A stretch of DNA of 57,850 nt from Paenarthrobacter nitroguajacolicus (GTDB taxonomy: Bacteria; Actinomycetota; Actinomycetes; Actinomycetales; Micrococcaceae): contig NZ_VNFK01000024.1 in the NCBI RefSeq assembly GCF_007786235.1, forward strand, positions 1 to 57,850, written 5' to 3'. Positions 7,466 through 15,625 of this stretch are shown one piece after another. Positions within the stretch are counted from its first letter, which is position 1. The number at the start of each line of letters is the position of its first letter. The notes beneath the pieces are model-generated. The model made no database searches. It had not been told where the DNA came from and worked only from the letters and a program-made list of their open reading frames with translations. A program made the translations under genes and the position numbers.

Positions 7466-9085
7466 ATGAGTGTGTCTGAGAGCGCGCGGCGGTGGATAGG
7501 TCTGATAGCCCTGGCGTTGGGCGTGGCCCTGATCGTGGTCGATACGACCATCGTTAACGTGATCACTCCCTCGGTGATCGATGATTTGGGCATAAATTCA
7601 AGTCAAGCGCAGTGGATTCAAGAGTCCTACGCGATCGTTTTCGCGGCCCTTCTGCTTGTTTCCGGACGGATCGCGGACCTTCGCGGTGCCCGTACCGTGT
7701 TCGTCGCGGGTGTTGTTATCTTCGGTGTCACCAGTCTGCTCGCGGGCCTGGCCCCCAATGGTGAGATTCTTATTCTCGCCCGTTTCCTGCAAGGCATCGG
7801 TGCTGCCGCGATGCTGCCCACGTCCTTGGCGTTGCTGAACCACATGTTCACAGGCCCAGCCCGTGGGCAGGCATTTGCCGTGTGGGGTTCGACCATCGGC
7901 GCGGCGACCGCGCTTGGGCCGGTTCTGGGCGGCTGGCTCTCCGAAAACGCGTCATGGCGGTGGGCCTTTGGCATCAACATCCCGCTCGCGATACTCGTCC
8001 TGGTCATAGCTGTCGTTTTCCTGGGACAGCCGAAGCGTTCACGCGGGAGCGTGGATGGTGTCAGTGCCGTCCTCTCCGTTCTTGGGCTTGGTCTGTTGGC
8101 TTTCGGCCTTGTTGAGGGACGCGTCTACGGATGGGTGATGAGCGAGGAGGCGTTCACGATCTTCGGTGCTACCTGGGATTCCGGACTCTCCCCAGCCTTC
8201 GTAGCACTCTTGCTCTCGGTTGTGCTGCTGACCATCTTCGTGCGGCGTCAGGTCGTCATCAGCCGAGGGGGAAGCAAGCATCAGCCGCTGATGGACGTCA
8301 AACTCTTCTCGATAGCTTCGTTCCGCAACGGCAACATCGCCACACTGATTATCGGGCTCGGAGAGTTCGGCATTATCGCCGTGCTGCCGCTCTGGCTGCA
8401 GTTCACCCTCAATTACACACCGTTGGAAGCCGGGGCAACGCTTGTCCCCATCGCTGTAGGCAGTTTCGTTGCCAGTGGTATCAGCTTCCCGCTCTCTGCG
8501 CGGGTATCCCCGCTGGCGTTGGTCCGAACCGGTCTGATTCTCGAAGTTGTAGGACTGGCAGGACTCGGCTTGGTTGCTGCCCTGACGGACGCGAACTGGT
8601 GGTTTATCGCCATGGTCTTGTTCTTCTATGGGATTGGAGTCGGGTTCGCGACTTCACAGGTGACCAACGTGGTTCTGGCGGACGTCCCGGAAGGCGACGG
8701 GGGGCAGAGTTCCGGCATCCAGAGTACGTTCCGGCAGCTGGGTTCAGCGCTGGGTATTGCCGCGTTGACGACAGTGTTCTTCTCCTCGCTGGGAAGCACA
8801 TTGCACAGCAAGCTGACTGATGCCGGCCTTCCCGATGGGGACGCAACCCAGCTCAGCGACGCAGTTACCAACAGTGCCGGCGCCGCCATAGGCCCGCTTG
8901 CCTCCCGTCCCGAAACTGCTTTCGTAGCCGACGCGGCGCACGAAGCCATGACCCAAGCAATCGCCTTCGGCTCTTACCTCGCGGCCGGCTTCCTCGTTCT
9001 TGGCGTCATCGCAACCCTGCTCATTCCCAGCAAGAAGAACAATCTGGACACGCCCTCCGCTGTCGTGTTGACCGACGCCCGCTAA
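7466..9085 (+). CDS. MFS drug efflux transporter, DHA2 (14-helix, EmrB/QacA) family
   Basis: A 539-aa membrane protein with about 14 predicted helices. Helix 1 carries the DHA2-type motif VDTTIVNVITPS, followed by the motif A-like loop GRIADLRGAR and the antiporter signature region around GPVLGGWLSENASWRW. Family members export lipophilic drugs and dyes using proton motive force. ATG 7466 is chosen over an upstream in-frame ATG (7421) because AGGAGG sits 6 nt before it. The divergent MarR gene probably controls it. The broken FAD monooxygenase downstream suggests the locus once combined export and modification of one toxic compound. Confidence 0.9.
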   Translation: MSVSESARRWIGLIALALGVALIVVDTTIVNVITPSVIDDLGINSSQAQWIQESYAIVFAALLLVSGRIADLRGARTVFVAGVVIFGVTSLLAGLAPNGEILILARFLQGIGAAAMLPTSLALLNHMFTGPARGQAFAVWGSTIGAATALGPVLGGWLSENASWRWAFGINIPLAILVLVIAVVFLGQPKRSRGSVDGVSAVLSVLGLGLLAFGLVEGRVYGWVMSEEAFTIFGATWDSGLSPAFVALLLSVVLLTIFVRRQVVISRGGSKHQPLMDVKLFSIASFRNGNIATLIIGLGEFGIIAVLPLWLQFTLNYTPLEAGATLVPIAVGSFVASGISFPLSARVSPLALVRTGLILEVVGLAGLGLVAALTDANWWFIAMVLFFYGIGVGFATSQVTNVVLADVPEGDGGQSSGIQSTFRQLGSALGIAALTTVFFSSLGSTLHSKLTDAGLPDGDATQLSDAVTNSAGAAIGPLASRPETAFVADAAHEAMTQAIAFGSYLAAGFLVLGVIATLLIPSKKNNLDTPSAVVLTDAR

Positions 9086-9086
9086 C

Positions 9087-9109
9087 CGCAGCCGCGAGCA
9101 TCGGCTGCG
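9087..9109 (+). terminator. Hairpin immediately after the MFS gene
   Basis: CGCAGCCG (9087-9094) and CGGCTGCG (9102-9109) make a perfect 8-bp stem that starts 2 nt after the MFS stop. No T-run follows, so termination strength is uncertain. Confidence 0.5.
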
Positions 9110-9141
9110 ACGAGTCGAGCCCTTGGGCTGTGTTCCGAATC

Positions 9142-9178
9142 GATGGACCACACACTACCGCCAAGTGTGTGGTCCATC
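9142..9178. repeat. Perfect 15-bp inverted repeat between MFS and monooxygenase genes
   Basis: GATGGACCACACACT (9142-9156) pairs exactly with 9164-9178 around a 7-nt spacer (ACCGCCA). It lies 62 nt before the start of the monooxygenase pseudogene. No poly-T follows. It could be an operator, a terminator or a stable leader hairpin. Confidence 0.6.
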
Positions 9179-9239
9179 CGTGACTGCCGCGTGTCCGGCG
9201 TCGCCAACGCCCTGCACCGCCATGAAAGGATTCACACCC

Positions 9240-10406
9240 ATGACCAGCAAACGTGTACTGATCTCCGGAGCCAGCATCGCTGGTCCCGCGGCAGCCTACT
9301 GGCTCGCCAGGTACGGGTGGGAAGTCACCGTGATTGAACGCGCCCCACAGCTGAGGGACGGAGGACACAACGTTGACATTCGTGGTGCCGGCCGCGAAGT
9401 TGCCCGGCGAATGGGTGTGGAAGAAGCCATCCGGGAAGCGACAACGCATGAGAAGGGGACCAGATTCATTGACCTGAACGGCAGAATGGTCGCAGAGTTT
9501 CCGGCATCAACCTCTGATACAAGCGGGGCAACAGCAGAGCTGGAAATCCTCCGCGGCGACCTTGCACGCATCATTATCGATGCCGGCTCCAAGGACATCG
9601 AGTACATCTTCGATGACACAATCACCACCGTGACAGAGAATCCGGACGAGGCTGTTGTGTCCTTCCGGAAAGGCCAGGATCGATCCTTCGACGTGATAGT
9701 AATAGCCGAAGGCATAAATTCCAGCACTCGTGCGCTCCTCTTCGGTGACGAGCCAGTGGTCCGCCACCTCGGTTTGTACACTGCAAACTTCACCATTGAC
9801 CGCGCCCACGGCGACGATGACTGGGCCCGCTGGTACAACACCACGGGAGGTCGCGCTGCTCTATTGCGCCCTGATATCAAAGGAACAACCCGCGCAGCCC
9901 TGTCATTTCTGTCCCGCCCAGAAGGATACGAAGAACTGACTCTTAATCAGCAAAAGGAAGTCATGCGTGGTCGTTTCGCTGGCGCCGACTGGGAAATCCC
10001 CAGACTGCTGAACGGCCTTGACTAGGCCAAAGACATGTATCTGGACTACATCGGACAAGTACATGCACCGACTTGGACGAGCGGAAGAAAGATTCTCCTT
10101 GGCGACGCCGCCTACTGTGCTTCACCCATCAGCGGTATGGGAACCAGCCTGGCCCTCGTTGGCGCACACATCCACGCAGGAGAACTCGAATCCCGTCCCA
10201 TCGATGCAGCGACCGGGAAATACGAAACCATCATGAGACCGCACGTCCACCAAGCCCAACAATTACCGCCAGGAGCCCCCCGGTTAGCGAACCCCAAATC
10301 CCGCACCGGGCTGGCCCTCTACAGTGCTGCACTAAGAATCGGCTTGACCCGAGCATTCAGCACACTGGGAGGAAGGCTCTTTGCCCCACCCGCTGACAAG
10401 ATCTAA
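9240..10406 (+). pseudogene. FAD-dependent monooxygenase interrupted by an in-frame TAG
   Basis: From ATG 9240 (AAAGGA upstream) the frame encodes an aromatic-hydroxylase-type flavoprotein: GASIAG dinucleotide-binding motif at residues 10-15, the glutamate-ending strand VTVIERA, and LRGDLARII. A TAG at codon 262 (10023-10025) stops it, yet the same frame continues for 126 more codons with the second FAD motif LLGDAAYCASPISGMGTSLALVGA. Together the halves give the usual length of about 388 codons. One base change explains the break, because no frameshift is present. A product ending at 261 aa would lack the GD motif and probably be inactive. Relatives include antibiotic-modifying monooxygenases, which fits the efflux gene upstream. 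Readthrough or a sequencing error remain possible. Confidence 0.85.
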
Positions 10407-10604
10407 CTGCCCGACTACAAACACCTTTCGACCCCATCCGAGGTGTCGGATCTAACGGGATGAAGGTAGCGCCAACCCCGTGGCGGATTTCGATGCCATT
10501 ACTGACAAGTGGTTTCCTAGAGAGCCAGTGTCCTCAGCGTCACTGCGTCGGTTTGGACTGGACTGTGCATCGAACAAGGGACAATACATGAGGCTGGTTA
10601 TCCC

Positions 10605-10960
10605 TCAGCCGTGGGTGCCGCCCGACGAATAGATGTTTGGCTCCAGGTACATCAGAGTCGCTATCGGCACGGCGGCCCGGTCGCGCGTCTCCGCGGCATC
10701 GATAATCGCAGCGATCTCTTCCCCGCTGGACGACCTCGACACGGCAATTATGAGGGCCACAAGGAGCTCCTCCGGCGCAAGGTGCATCGTCCTAAGATGA
10801 ATGACTCGCTCCACATCCGGACCAAGGAACGCCACGACCATCGCGTCAATGTCGGGCGGGTTCGCTGCCTCGCGCCTCAGTCGTTTCGACGTTGTCTCCA
10901 CGACCAGGACGACGGAGACCGTTACAAGCAGGAGCCCTGTCAAGGCAGCTCCCCAACGCG
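10605..10960 (-). pseudogene. Remnant of a CDF-family cation transporter (C-terminal part)
   Basis: The minus-strand frame ending at 10605 reads as one hydrophobic segment (GLLLVTVSVVLVVET) and then a cytoplasmic domain with VERVIHLRTMHLAPEELLV and a tail RAAVPIATLMYLEPNIY. I recognise this as the C-terminal domain of actinobacterial cation diffusion facilitators. The first five membrane helices are missing and there is no proper start codon, so it is a decayed fragment. A TTG at 10943 could nominally start the last 112 residues but has no convincing ribosome binding site. Confidence 0.65.
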
Positions 10961-11036
10961 GACTCCGCGAAGCCTCTTGCCAACGATTCCCGGCTTGGCT
11001 CCTTCGAGACCGCCCACAAGATGGCTCAGGGAGCCG

Positions 11037-11252
11037 GCCTTGGGCGGGCTACCCCAACACCTCGACGCGGCGGCGCGGGTCATGATCAACAACCGCCCCT
11101 GCCGCATCGTGGGGCCAGTTAACATGGATCAGATCGTCGTCGAAAGCGGTAGCTGGGCGGCTTCCCTTGGCACCGAAGCAACCCTCATCGGCGTTAACCC
11201 GAGAGCCCACAGTGCAGGATTGGGCCCATTGGGGGAACACATCGGCACATAA
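11037..11252 (+). pseudogene. alr: Remnant of an alanine racemase (C-terminal part)
   Basis: In this frame the sequence reads NNRPCRIVGPVNMDQIVVE. This is close to the conserved alanine racemase motif around the active-site segment VGRV-MDQ, and the flanking text (LGGLPQHLDAAARV upstream; GVNPRAHSAGLGPLGEHIGT downstream) matches the positions where racemases have the YADG-P and DWAE--GT-- segments. It stops at 11250-11252. A further decayed match to the family's C-terminal end continues in another frame to about 11300. The N-terminal PLP-lysine half is absent. It is a pseudogene fragment. Confidence 0.55.
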
Positions 11253-11667
11253 CATCTTCACCGACTTCGGTCAGCGACTCCACCGCGCCACGTCTACCAA
11301 CCAAAAGGAAACGTCGTGAGCACCGTTTTTTTCGTCGGCGGGGGGGAACAAACCCCGAACACTCCGTCTGACTGGCTTCAGCCACAACCATCAGCAGCAC
11401 GCTCAATTTCGCCCAAGTGTTAAAGGCCCCACGGTCGTTCCCACACCCCCTGCCTTGTCACTTAGGGTGGGGGAAAGTAGCCAAGCCGTTGAATGTCTCT
11501 GCTCGGAGGATGAGAGATCGAGACCCACCGAGAACGATGATCGGTCCGCCCGCCGGATATCACGGCAGTCACGCTAAAATTGCCCAGATCCAAGAACCGG
11601 CATCAGTCGAAATGCGTCCGCTTGGCGTGCGTCTTCCAAGCAAGCACAAGGCCGTCGCGCGTTAGCC
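11253..11667. other. Stretch without a recognisable gene
   Basis: About 415 bp. Apart from the possible tail of the racemase remnant (to about 11300) I see no supported gene, clear terminator or long repeat. It probably belongs to the same decayed segment. Confidence 0.5.
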
Positions 11668-13155
11668 CTATTTTCCGATCAGGTCGTGCTCGGTTGTTGA
11701 TTGGACGAGTTGGCTGGCTTCGACGCCGTGGCTGTCGGTTCGGCTCTTCTTGGGGAAGAGGAAGGTCAGTGCGAAGAAGCCCAGGAGCAGTCCGGCTTGG
11801 ATGAGCAGGGTGCTGCGGAAGGCATCTGCCGGTGAACCGTCTGCGATTGCGGAGAAGAAGGTTGACCCGAAGACTGCCACGCCAATCGAGCTTGCGATCG
11901 ACTGGACCGCAGTAAGGACACCGGACGCCGATCCGATTTCTTCGTCCCGGACGGCGGCAAGGATGATGCTGAACAGTGCGGCAATGACCAGGCCTGATCC
12001 GACACCTGCTATGGCAATTCCGGGCACGATTTGCCAGATATCGAACGTGGATCCATCACCGAGTTCGATCCACAGGAGTGCAGCTCCGATGAGCTGTACG
12101 ACGGCGCCGATCTGCAGGACAGCGCGGCCGAGCCGTTCGGCGAGGAATGCTCCGCTGAGCGCCCCGCCAATCGCGGTGCCCAGGGCGACGGGTAGGTTCC
12201 CCAGTCCTGCCTCGCCGGCGCTGAAGCCTTGTCCGATCTGTAGGAACAGCGTCAGGACCAGCTGTGTGCCAATGAGGGCGCTGAAGTACAGGGCGATGCC
12301 GGCAAGACCCAGCGTGTAGGCCCTGCGGGAGAAGATCCCGGGGATGACCAATGGCGTACGCCCACGCCGGGAAGCGGCCCGTTGTTGCCATGCGAAGACC
12401 CGGAAACCGATGAGGCCCGCGGCGATGCTGAGCCACGTCCATAGTGGCCAATCCTGCTCTTGCCCGAAGTTGAGCGGCAGGACCAGCAAGGCTGAGGCGG
12501 CGACGATGATGGATGCGCCAACGGCGTCCACCCCCACCGATTTGTCGCCCGCCCGTCGGGGCAGGATACGCCACGCGACGATGAGGGCGGCCAGACCAAT
12601 CGGTACGTTCACCAGGAACACGGCGCGCCAACCGAGCCCGAACAGGTTGGCTTCGATGAGGCCGCCACCGATCAGGGGCCCAAGTATGCCACCCAAGCCA
12701 AGGACCGGACCGAAGATGCCAAATACCTGAGCCAGTTCCTTGCCGGAGAAGTTCTCGCGCAGCAGGCCAAGACCCTGCGGCAGCAGCATCGCGCCGGCGA
12801 CACCCTGCACCAGCCGGGCAGCGATGAGCAGTTCAATATTTGGAGCCAGGGCGCAGAGCATTGAGACGAGCGTGAAGGCCAAAAGGCTGGCCAGGAACAT
12901 GGGGCGGCGGCCGAACCGGTCCCCGAGCCGACCGCCCAGAATCAGTCCGGCTCCAAGGGTGAGTGCGTAGCCGCCGATGACCCACTGAAGTCCGAGTGCG
13001 GACGCCCCCAGGGAACGTTCCAGGTCTGGGCCTGCGACGTTGACGATGGTGGAGTCGAGGAGATCCATGATCTCGGCGGTGAGCATGACCGCGAGGATCA
13101 GCCACCGCCAGCGGTATGGAGGTGGAGTAGTCAGGTCCGGCAAAGTCGCTTCCAA
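11668..13155 (-). CDS. MFS drug efflux transporter, DHA2 family
   Basis: A 495-aa protein with about 14 hydrophobic helices. It carries LDSTIVNVAGPDL in helix 1, GGRLGDRFGRRPMF (classical motif A) between helices 2 and 3, and GILGPLIGGGL with FLVNVPIG in helices 5 and 6, all typical of proton-driven multidrug exporters. The frame can start at TTG 13155, which has no good ribosome binding site. No better start lies upstream, so the exact N-terminus is uncertain. It is divergent from a MarR gene at 13204, and their start sites flank a palindrome. It is distinct in sequence from the MFS pump at 7466. Confidence 0.88.
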   Translation of the reverse strand: MEATLPDLTTPPPYRWRWLILAVMLTAEIMDLLDSTIVNVAGPDLERSLGASALGLQWVIGGYALTLGAGLILGGRLGDRFGRRPMFLASLLAFTLVSMLCALAPNIELLIAARLVQGVAGAMLLPQGLGLLRENFSGKELAQVFGIFGPVLGLGGILGPLIGGGLIEANLFGLGWRAVFLVNVPIGLAALIVAWRILPRRAGDKSVGVDAVGASIIVAASALLVLPLNFGQEQDWPLWTWLSIAAGLIGFRVFAWQQRAASRRGRTPLVIPGIFSRRAYTLGLAGIALYFSALIGTQLVLTLFLQIGQGFSAGEAGLGNLPVALGTAIGGALSGAFLAERLGRAVLQIGAVVQLIGAALLWIELGDGSTFDIWQIVPGIAIAGVGSGLVIAALFSIILAAVRDEEIGSASGVLTAVQSIASSIGVAVFGSTFFSAIADGSPADAFRSTLLIQAGLLLGFFALTFLFPKKSRTDSHGVEASQLVQSTTEHDLIGK

Positions 13156-13157
13156 TC

Positions 13158-13168
13158 TTGATTATCAA
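13158..13168. promoter_or_regulatory. Likely MarR operator
   Basis: TTGAT-T-ATCAA is an exact 5+1+5 palindrome in the narrow AT-rich gap between the divergent MFS and MarR genes. A second looser AT-rich symmetry (AATA...TATT, about 13169-13194) follows. A repressor bound here would cover both start regions. Confidence 0.5.
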
Positions 13169-13203
13169 TAATATTGGCAACTTTGAGTATTACTATGGTG
13201 GGT

Positions 13204-13725
13204 ATGGATGTCAAAAGCGCGGCACAGCTTCCCATGCCCCCTTCGGGGAGGGCTGACCGACGAGACCGTGAAGCGGCGCGTCGCGACGGCCGGGAGCTTC
13301 CGGAAGATGACATCCGTGCGCGTGTGCAGCAATTGGCGGTTCGGCAGCAGCGCTTCGAACGCTATTTGGCCTCCGAGCTGGGAGTAGACGCACCCGGGCT
13401 TGAGGCGATGGACCACCTGATTGCGACAGGACCTGCCACGCCCACCGAACTCGCCAGGCGTCTCGGGATTTCGACGGCGGCCACGACGTTGGTGCTGAAC
13501 CGGCTGGAAGACGCTGGCCACATCAGGCGCGATCGGCACCCCTCCGACGGGCGGAAGTTGGTTGTGACGGCAGCCCAGAGCTCGGCCGACCAGGCTTTCG
13601 AGCGGGTCCTTCCGATGATCGAAGGGGTTGAGGAACTCGTCGCCGGACTGTCCGCGCCGGAACGGGCCGCAGTGCAATCGTTCCTGGATCGTCTCGTGGA
13701 GATCTACGACGGCGCGACAGGCTGA
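13204..13725 (+). CDS. MarR-family transcriptional regulator
   Basis: A 173-aa winged-helix protein with a charged 35-residue N-terminal extension (RADRRDREAARRDGRE). The helix-turn-helix is at about residues 78-105 (TPTELARRLGISTAATTLVLNRLEDAG) and the wing is RRDRHPSDGRKLV. Dimerisation helices flank it. ATG 13204 is preferred. An in-frame ATG at 13195 and TTG at 13174 are alternatives with no better ribosome binding site. It is divergent from the MFS efflux gene, which it presumably represses. Confidence 0.87.
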   Translation: MDVKSAAQLPMPPSGRADRRDREAARRDGRELPEDDIRARVQQLAVRQQRFERYLASELGVDAPGLEAMDHLIATGPATPTELARRLGISTAATTLVLNRLEDAGHIRRDRHPSDGRKLVVTAAQSSADQAFERVLPMIEGVEELVAGLSAPERAAVQSFLDRLVEIYDGATG

Positions 13726-13762
13726 TCGAGTGGACCGCTTGCTCGAAAAGCCGATATCGGAT

Positions 13763-13795
13763 GCTAGACGCGCTCCCACTTTGCCGACGTCTAGC
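13763..13795 (+). terminator. Hairpin between convergent marR and acyl-CoA synthetase genes
   Basis: GCTAGACG (13763-13770) pairs with CGTCTAGC (13788-13795) around a 17-nt loop. It lies between two convergent genes (stops at 13725 and 13854), so it may serve both strands. T-tracts are weak. Confidence 0.5.
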
Positions 13796-13853
13796 GGGGG
13801 CACTCCTTCTGCTTGTTTCTCAGCGAAAAGTCACTCCATGCCAGGCTGTGGGG

Positions 13854-15464
13854 TCATGCGTCAGTTCCGATCACGACCGCCTCCGAGCGGGCGGAAGCAT
13901 CCGACTGCCAGGAGGACTGGAGTGCACGTTTGAGGATTTTCCCGCTAGGGCCCAGTGGAAGCTCAGGCAAGATCTGAACAATCCGGGGATACTTGTAGGC
14001 TGCCAGACGGTCTTTGCCGAAGTCCAGGATTTCCTGGCTGCTGGTGTTCGCCCCGTCGCTGAGGATGACCGCAGCGACGACTTCCTGCCCATAGACCTCG
14101 TGCGAAACTCCGAAGACGGCGACGCTGGCTACGTCCGGATGGCTGGCCATGACTTCCTCCACCTCCCTGGGGTAGACGTTATTGCCGTTGCGGATGATCA
14201 TGTCCTTCTTGCGGTCAAGGATTCGCAGGTAGCCGTCTTCATCTTTGGTACCGAGGTCACCGGACCGGAACCAACCGTCCACGATGGCTTCGGCTGTTGC
14301 CTCAGGGCGGTTGAGGTAGCCCTTCATGAGCAGGTGTCCTCTTATAACCAGCTCTCCGAGTGCGCCGTGGGGCATCAGTTCGATCCGGTCGGTCACTTCA
14401 GGGCGCGCGATTTCAACGTCTACTCCCCAGATCGGTGTGCCGATGGTTCCGGGCCTCGGCGGTACTCCGACGTGATTAAAGGCGGCCACGGGTGATGTTT
14501 CGGTGAGGCCATACCCTTCGTAAATTTCAGTGCCGAAGACTTCACGGAACCGTGAGAGCAGCGCCAAGGGCAAGGATGCCCCTCCCGAGATGCCGTAACG
14601 CAGCGCATCAGGGCGATCCTCCGAGGTTTTTGCTGATTCCAGAAGTGCCGCATACATGCTGGGAACGCCCATAAAGACAGTCGCGGCGTGTTTAGACATG
14701 AGGCTCAGTGCAGCGGCGCCAGTGAATCGGGGCAGCAGGACGATGGCCGCGCCGGCCCGTAGGCCGGTATTGAGCACCGCGGTCTGGCCAAACGTGTGAA
14801 AGAGCGGCAGCCCCCCGAAGAGCACGTCGCTGCCAGTGATGTCGAATGTGTCCGTGAGAAGGACGTTTGTCTGTTCTACAAGGGCGAAGTGGCTGCCGAG
14901 CGCACCCTTGGGTCTTCCAGTGGTCCCGGACGTGTACAGGATTGTGGCGGTATCCTCCGGCTGGCGGGGCAGGTACGTGATGACGGGTTCCGCGGCGGCC
15001 GCTTCGTCTTCGAGCCTGGGAAGACTCTCTGTTCCTTCTGCAGCCAGGACAGTAACGGTATCAATTCCTGCCCTGGATGCCGCCGGAGCGCCCTGTTCAA
15101 GCAGAGGCGCTGCGCAGATCAGAGCCTTCGCGCCGCTGTCGGACAGTACGAATTCGATTTCGTGGGCCTTCAGAAGGGCATGAACCGGGACAACGACAGC
15201 GCCTAAGGCAAGGATGGCGTAGTAGACCCGCACAAAATCCGGGACGTTGGGAATGAGCACGGCCACTGGATCCCCAGGGCCGATTCCGCGGGTTTGCAAC
15301 GCCCCGGCGTAGGCCCTGGTTTGTGCCCAAAGGTCGGCATAAGTGATACGGGTTTCATCAATAATGAGTGCAGTTGAATCGGGGCGCCGGGTGGCCGATT
15401 CAGAGAGAATCGCGGCCACAGAGATCGTGCCGTATCCGCCTGTGGCGGGGCTGTCCTTTGTCAT
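13854..15464 (-). CDS. AMP-dependent acyl-CoA synthetase/ligase
   Basis: A 536-aa ANL-superfamily enzyme that would activate a carboxylic acid to its CoA thioester through an acyl-adenylate. It shows the P-loop-like AMP motif YTSGTTGRPKG, the YEGYGLTET motif, and the C-terminal GWFRSGDLG and hinge/lysine region DRKKDMIIRNG ending in PSGKILKRAL. Start ATG 15464 has AAGGAT upstream. It is 161 bp downstream of the GH43 gene on the same strand and may be the last gene of that operon. Fatty-acid or aromatic/terpenoid acids are all possible substrates. In this setting a side-chain or ring-opened aglycone acid is plausible, but that is inference. Confidence 0.9.
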   Translation of the reverse strand: MTKDSPATGGYGTISVAAILSESATRRPDSTALIIDETRITYADLWAQTRAYAGALQTRGIGPGDPVAVLIPNVPDFVRVYYAILALGAVVVPVHALLKAHEIEFVLSDSGAKALICAAPLLEQGAPAASRAGIDTVTVLAAEGTESLPRLEDEAAAAEPVITYLPRQPEDTATILYTSGTTGRPKGALGSHFALVEQTNVLLTDTFDITGSDVLFGGLPLFHTFGQTAVLNTGLRAGAAIVLLPRFTGAAALSLMSKHAATVFMGVPSMYAALLESAKTSEDRPDALRYGISGGASLPLALLSRFREVFGTEIYEGYGLTETSPVAAFNHVGVPPRPGTIGTPIWGVDVEIARPEVTDRIELMPHGALGELVIRGHLLMKGYLNRPEATAEAIVDGWFRSGDLGTKDEDGYLRILDRKKDMIIRNGNNVYPREVEEVMASHPDVASVAVFGVSHEVYGQEVVAAVILSDGANTSSQEILDFGKDRLAAYKYPRIVQILPELPLGPSGKILKRALQSSWQSDASARSEAVVIGTDA

Positions 15465-15625
15465 GGTGATCCTTGGGTAGTTTTCTTGAGTGGTTATGCG
15501 CTGAGGTAAAGGCATCGCCTTGGCCGCCGCCGGAGAGCACGACGACGCCGGCGCCACCGCCGCGCCGATGCAGCTCATGAGCCTGTTGGGGTACCAGCCG
15601 GGGGTGCGCAGGGGACAGTGAAGAA
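15465..15625 (-). pseudogene. Possible enoyl-CoA hydratase remnant
   Basis: On the minus strand, one frame between the GH43 and acyl-CoA synthetase genes reads AGVVVLSGGGQGDAFTSAHN. This resembles the start of crotonase-family proteins, where a VVVLTGAG--FSAGHD-type segment forms the oxyanion hole. Only about 20 residues match, with no start codon in context and no downstream domain, so this would be a deletion scar. The match could be chance. Confidence 0.25.
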
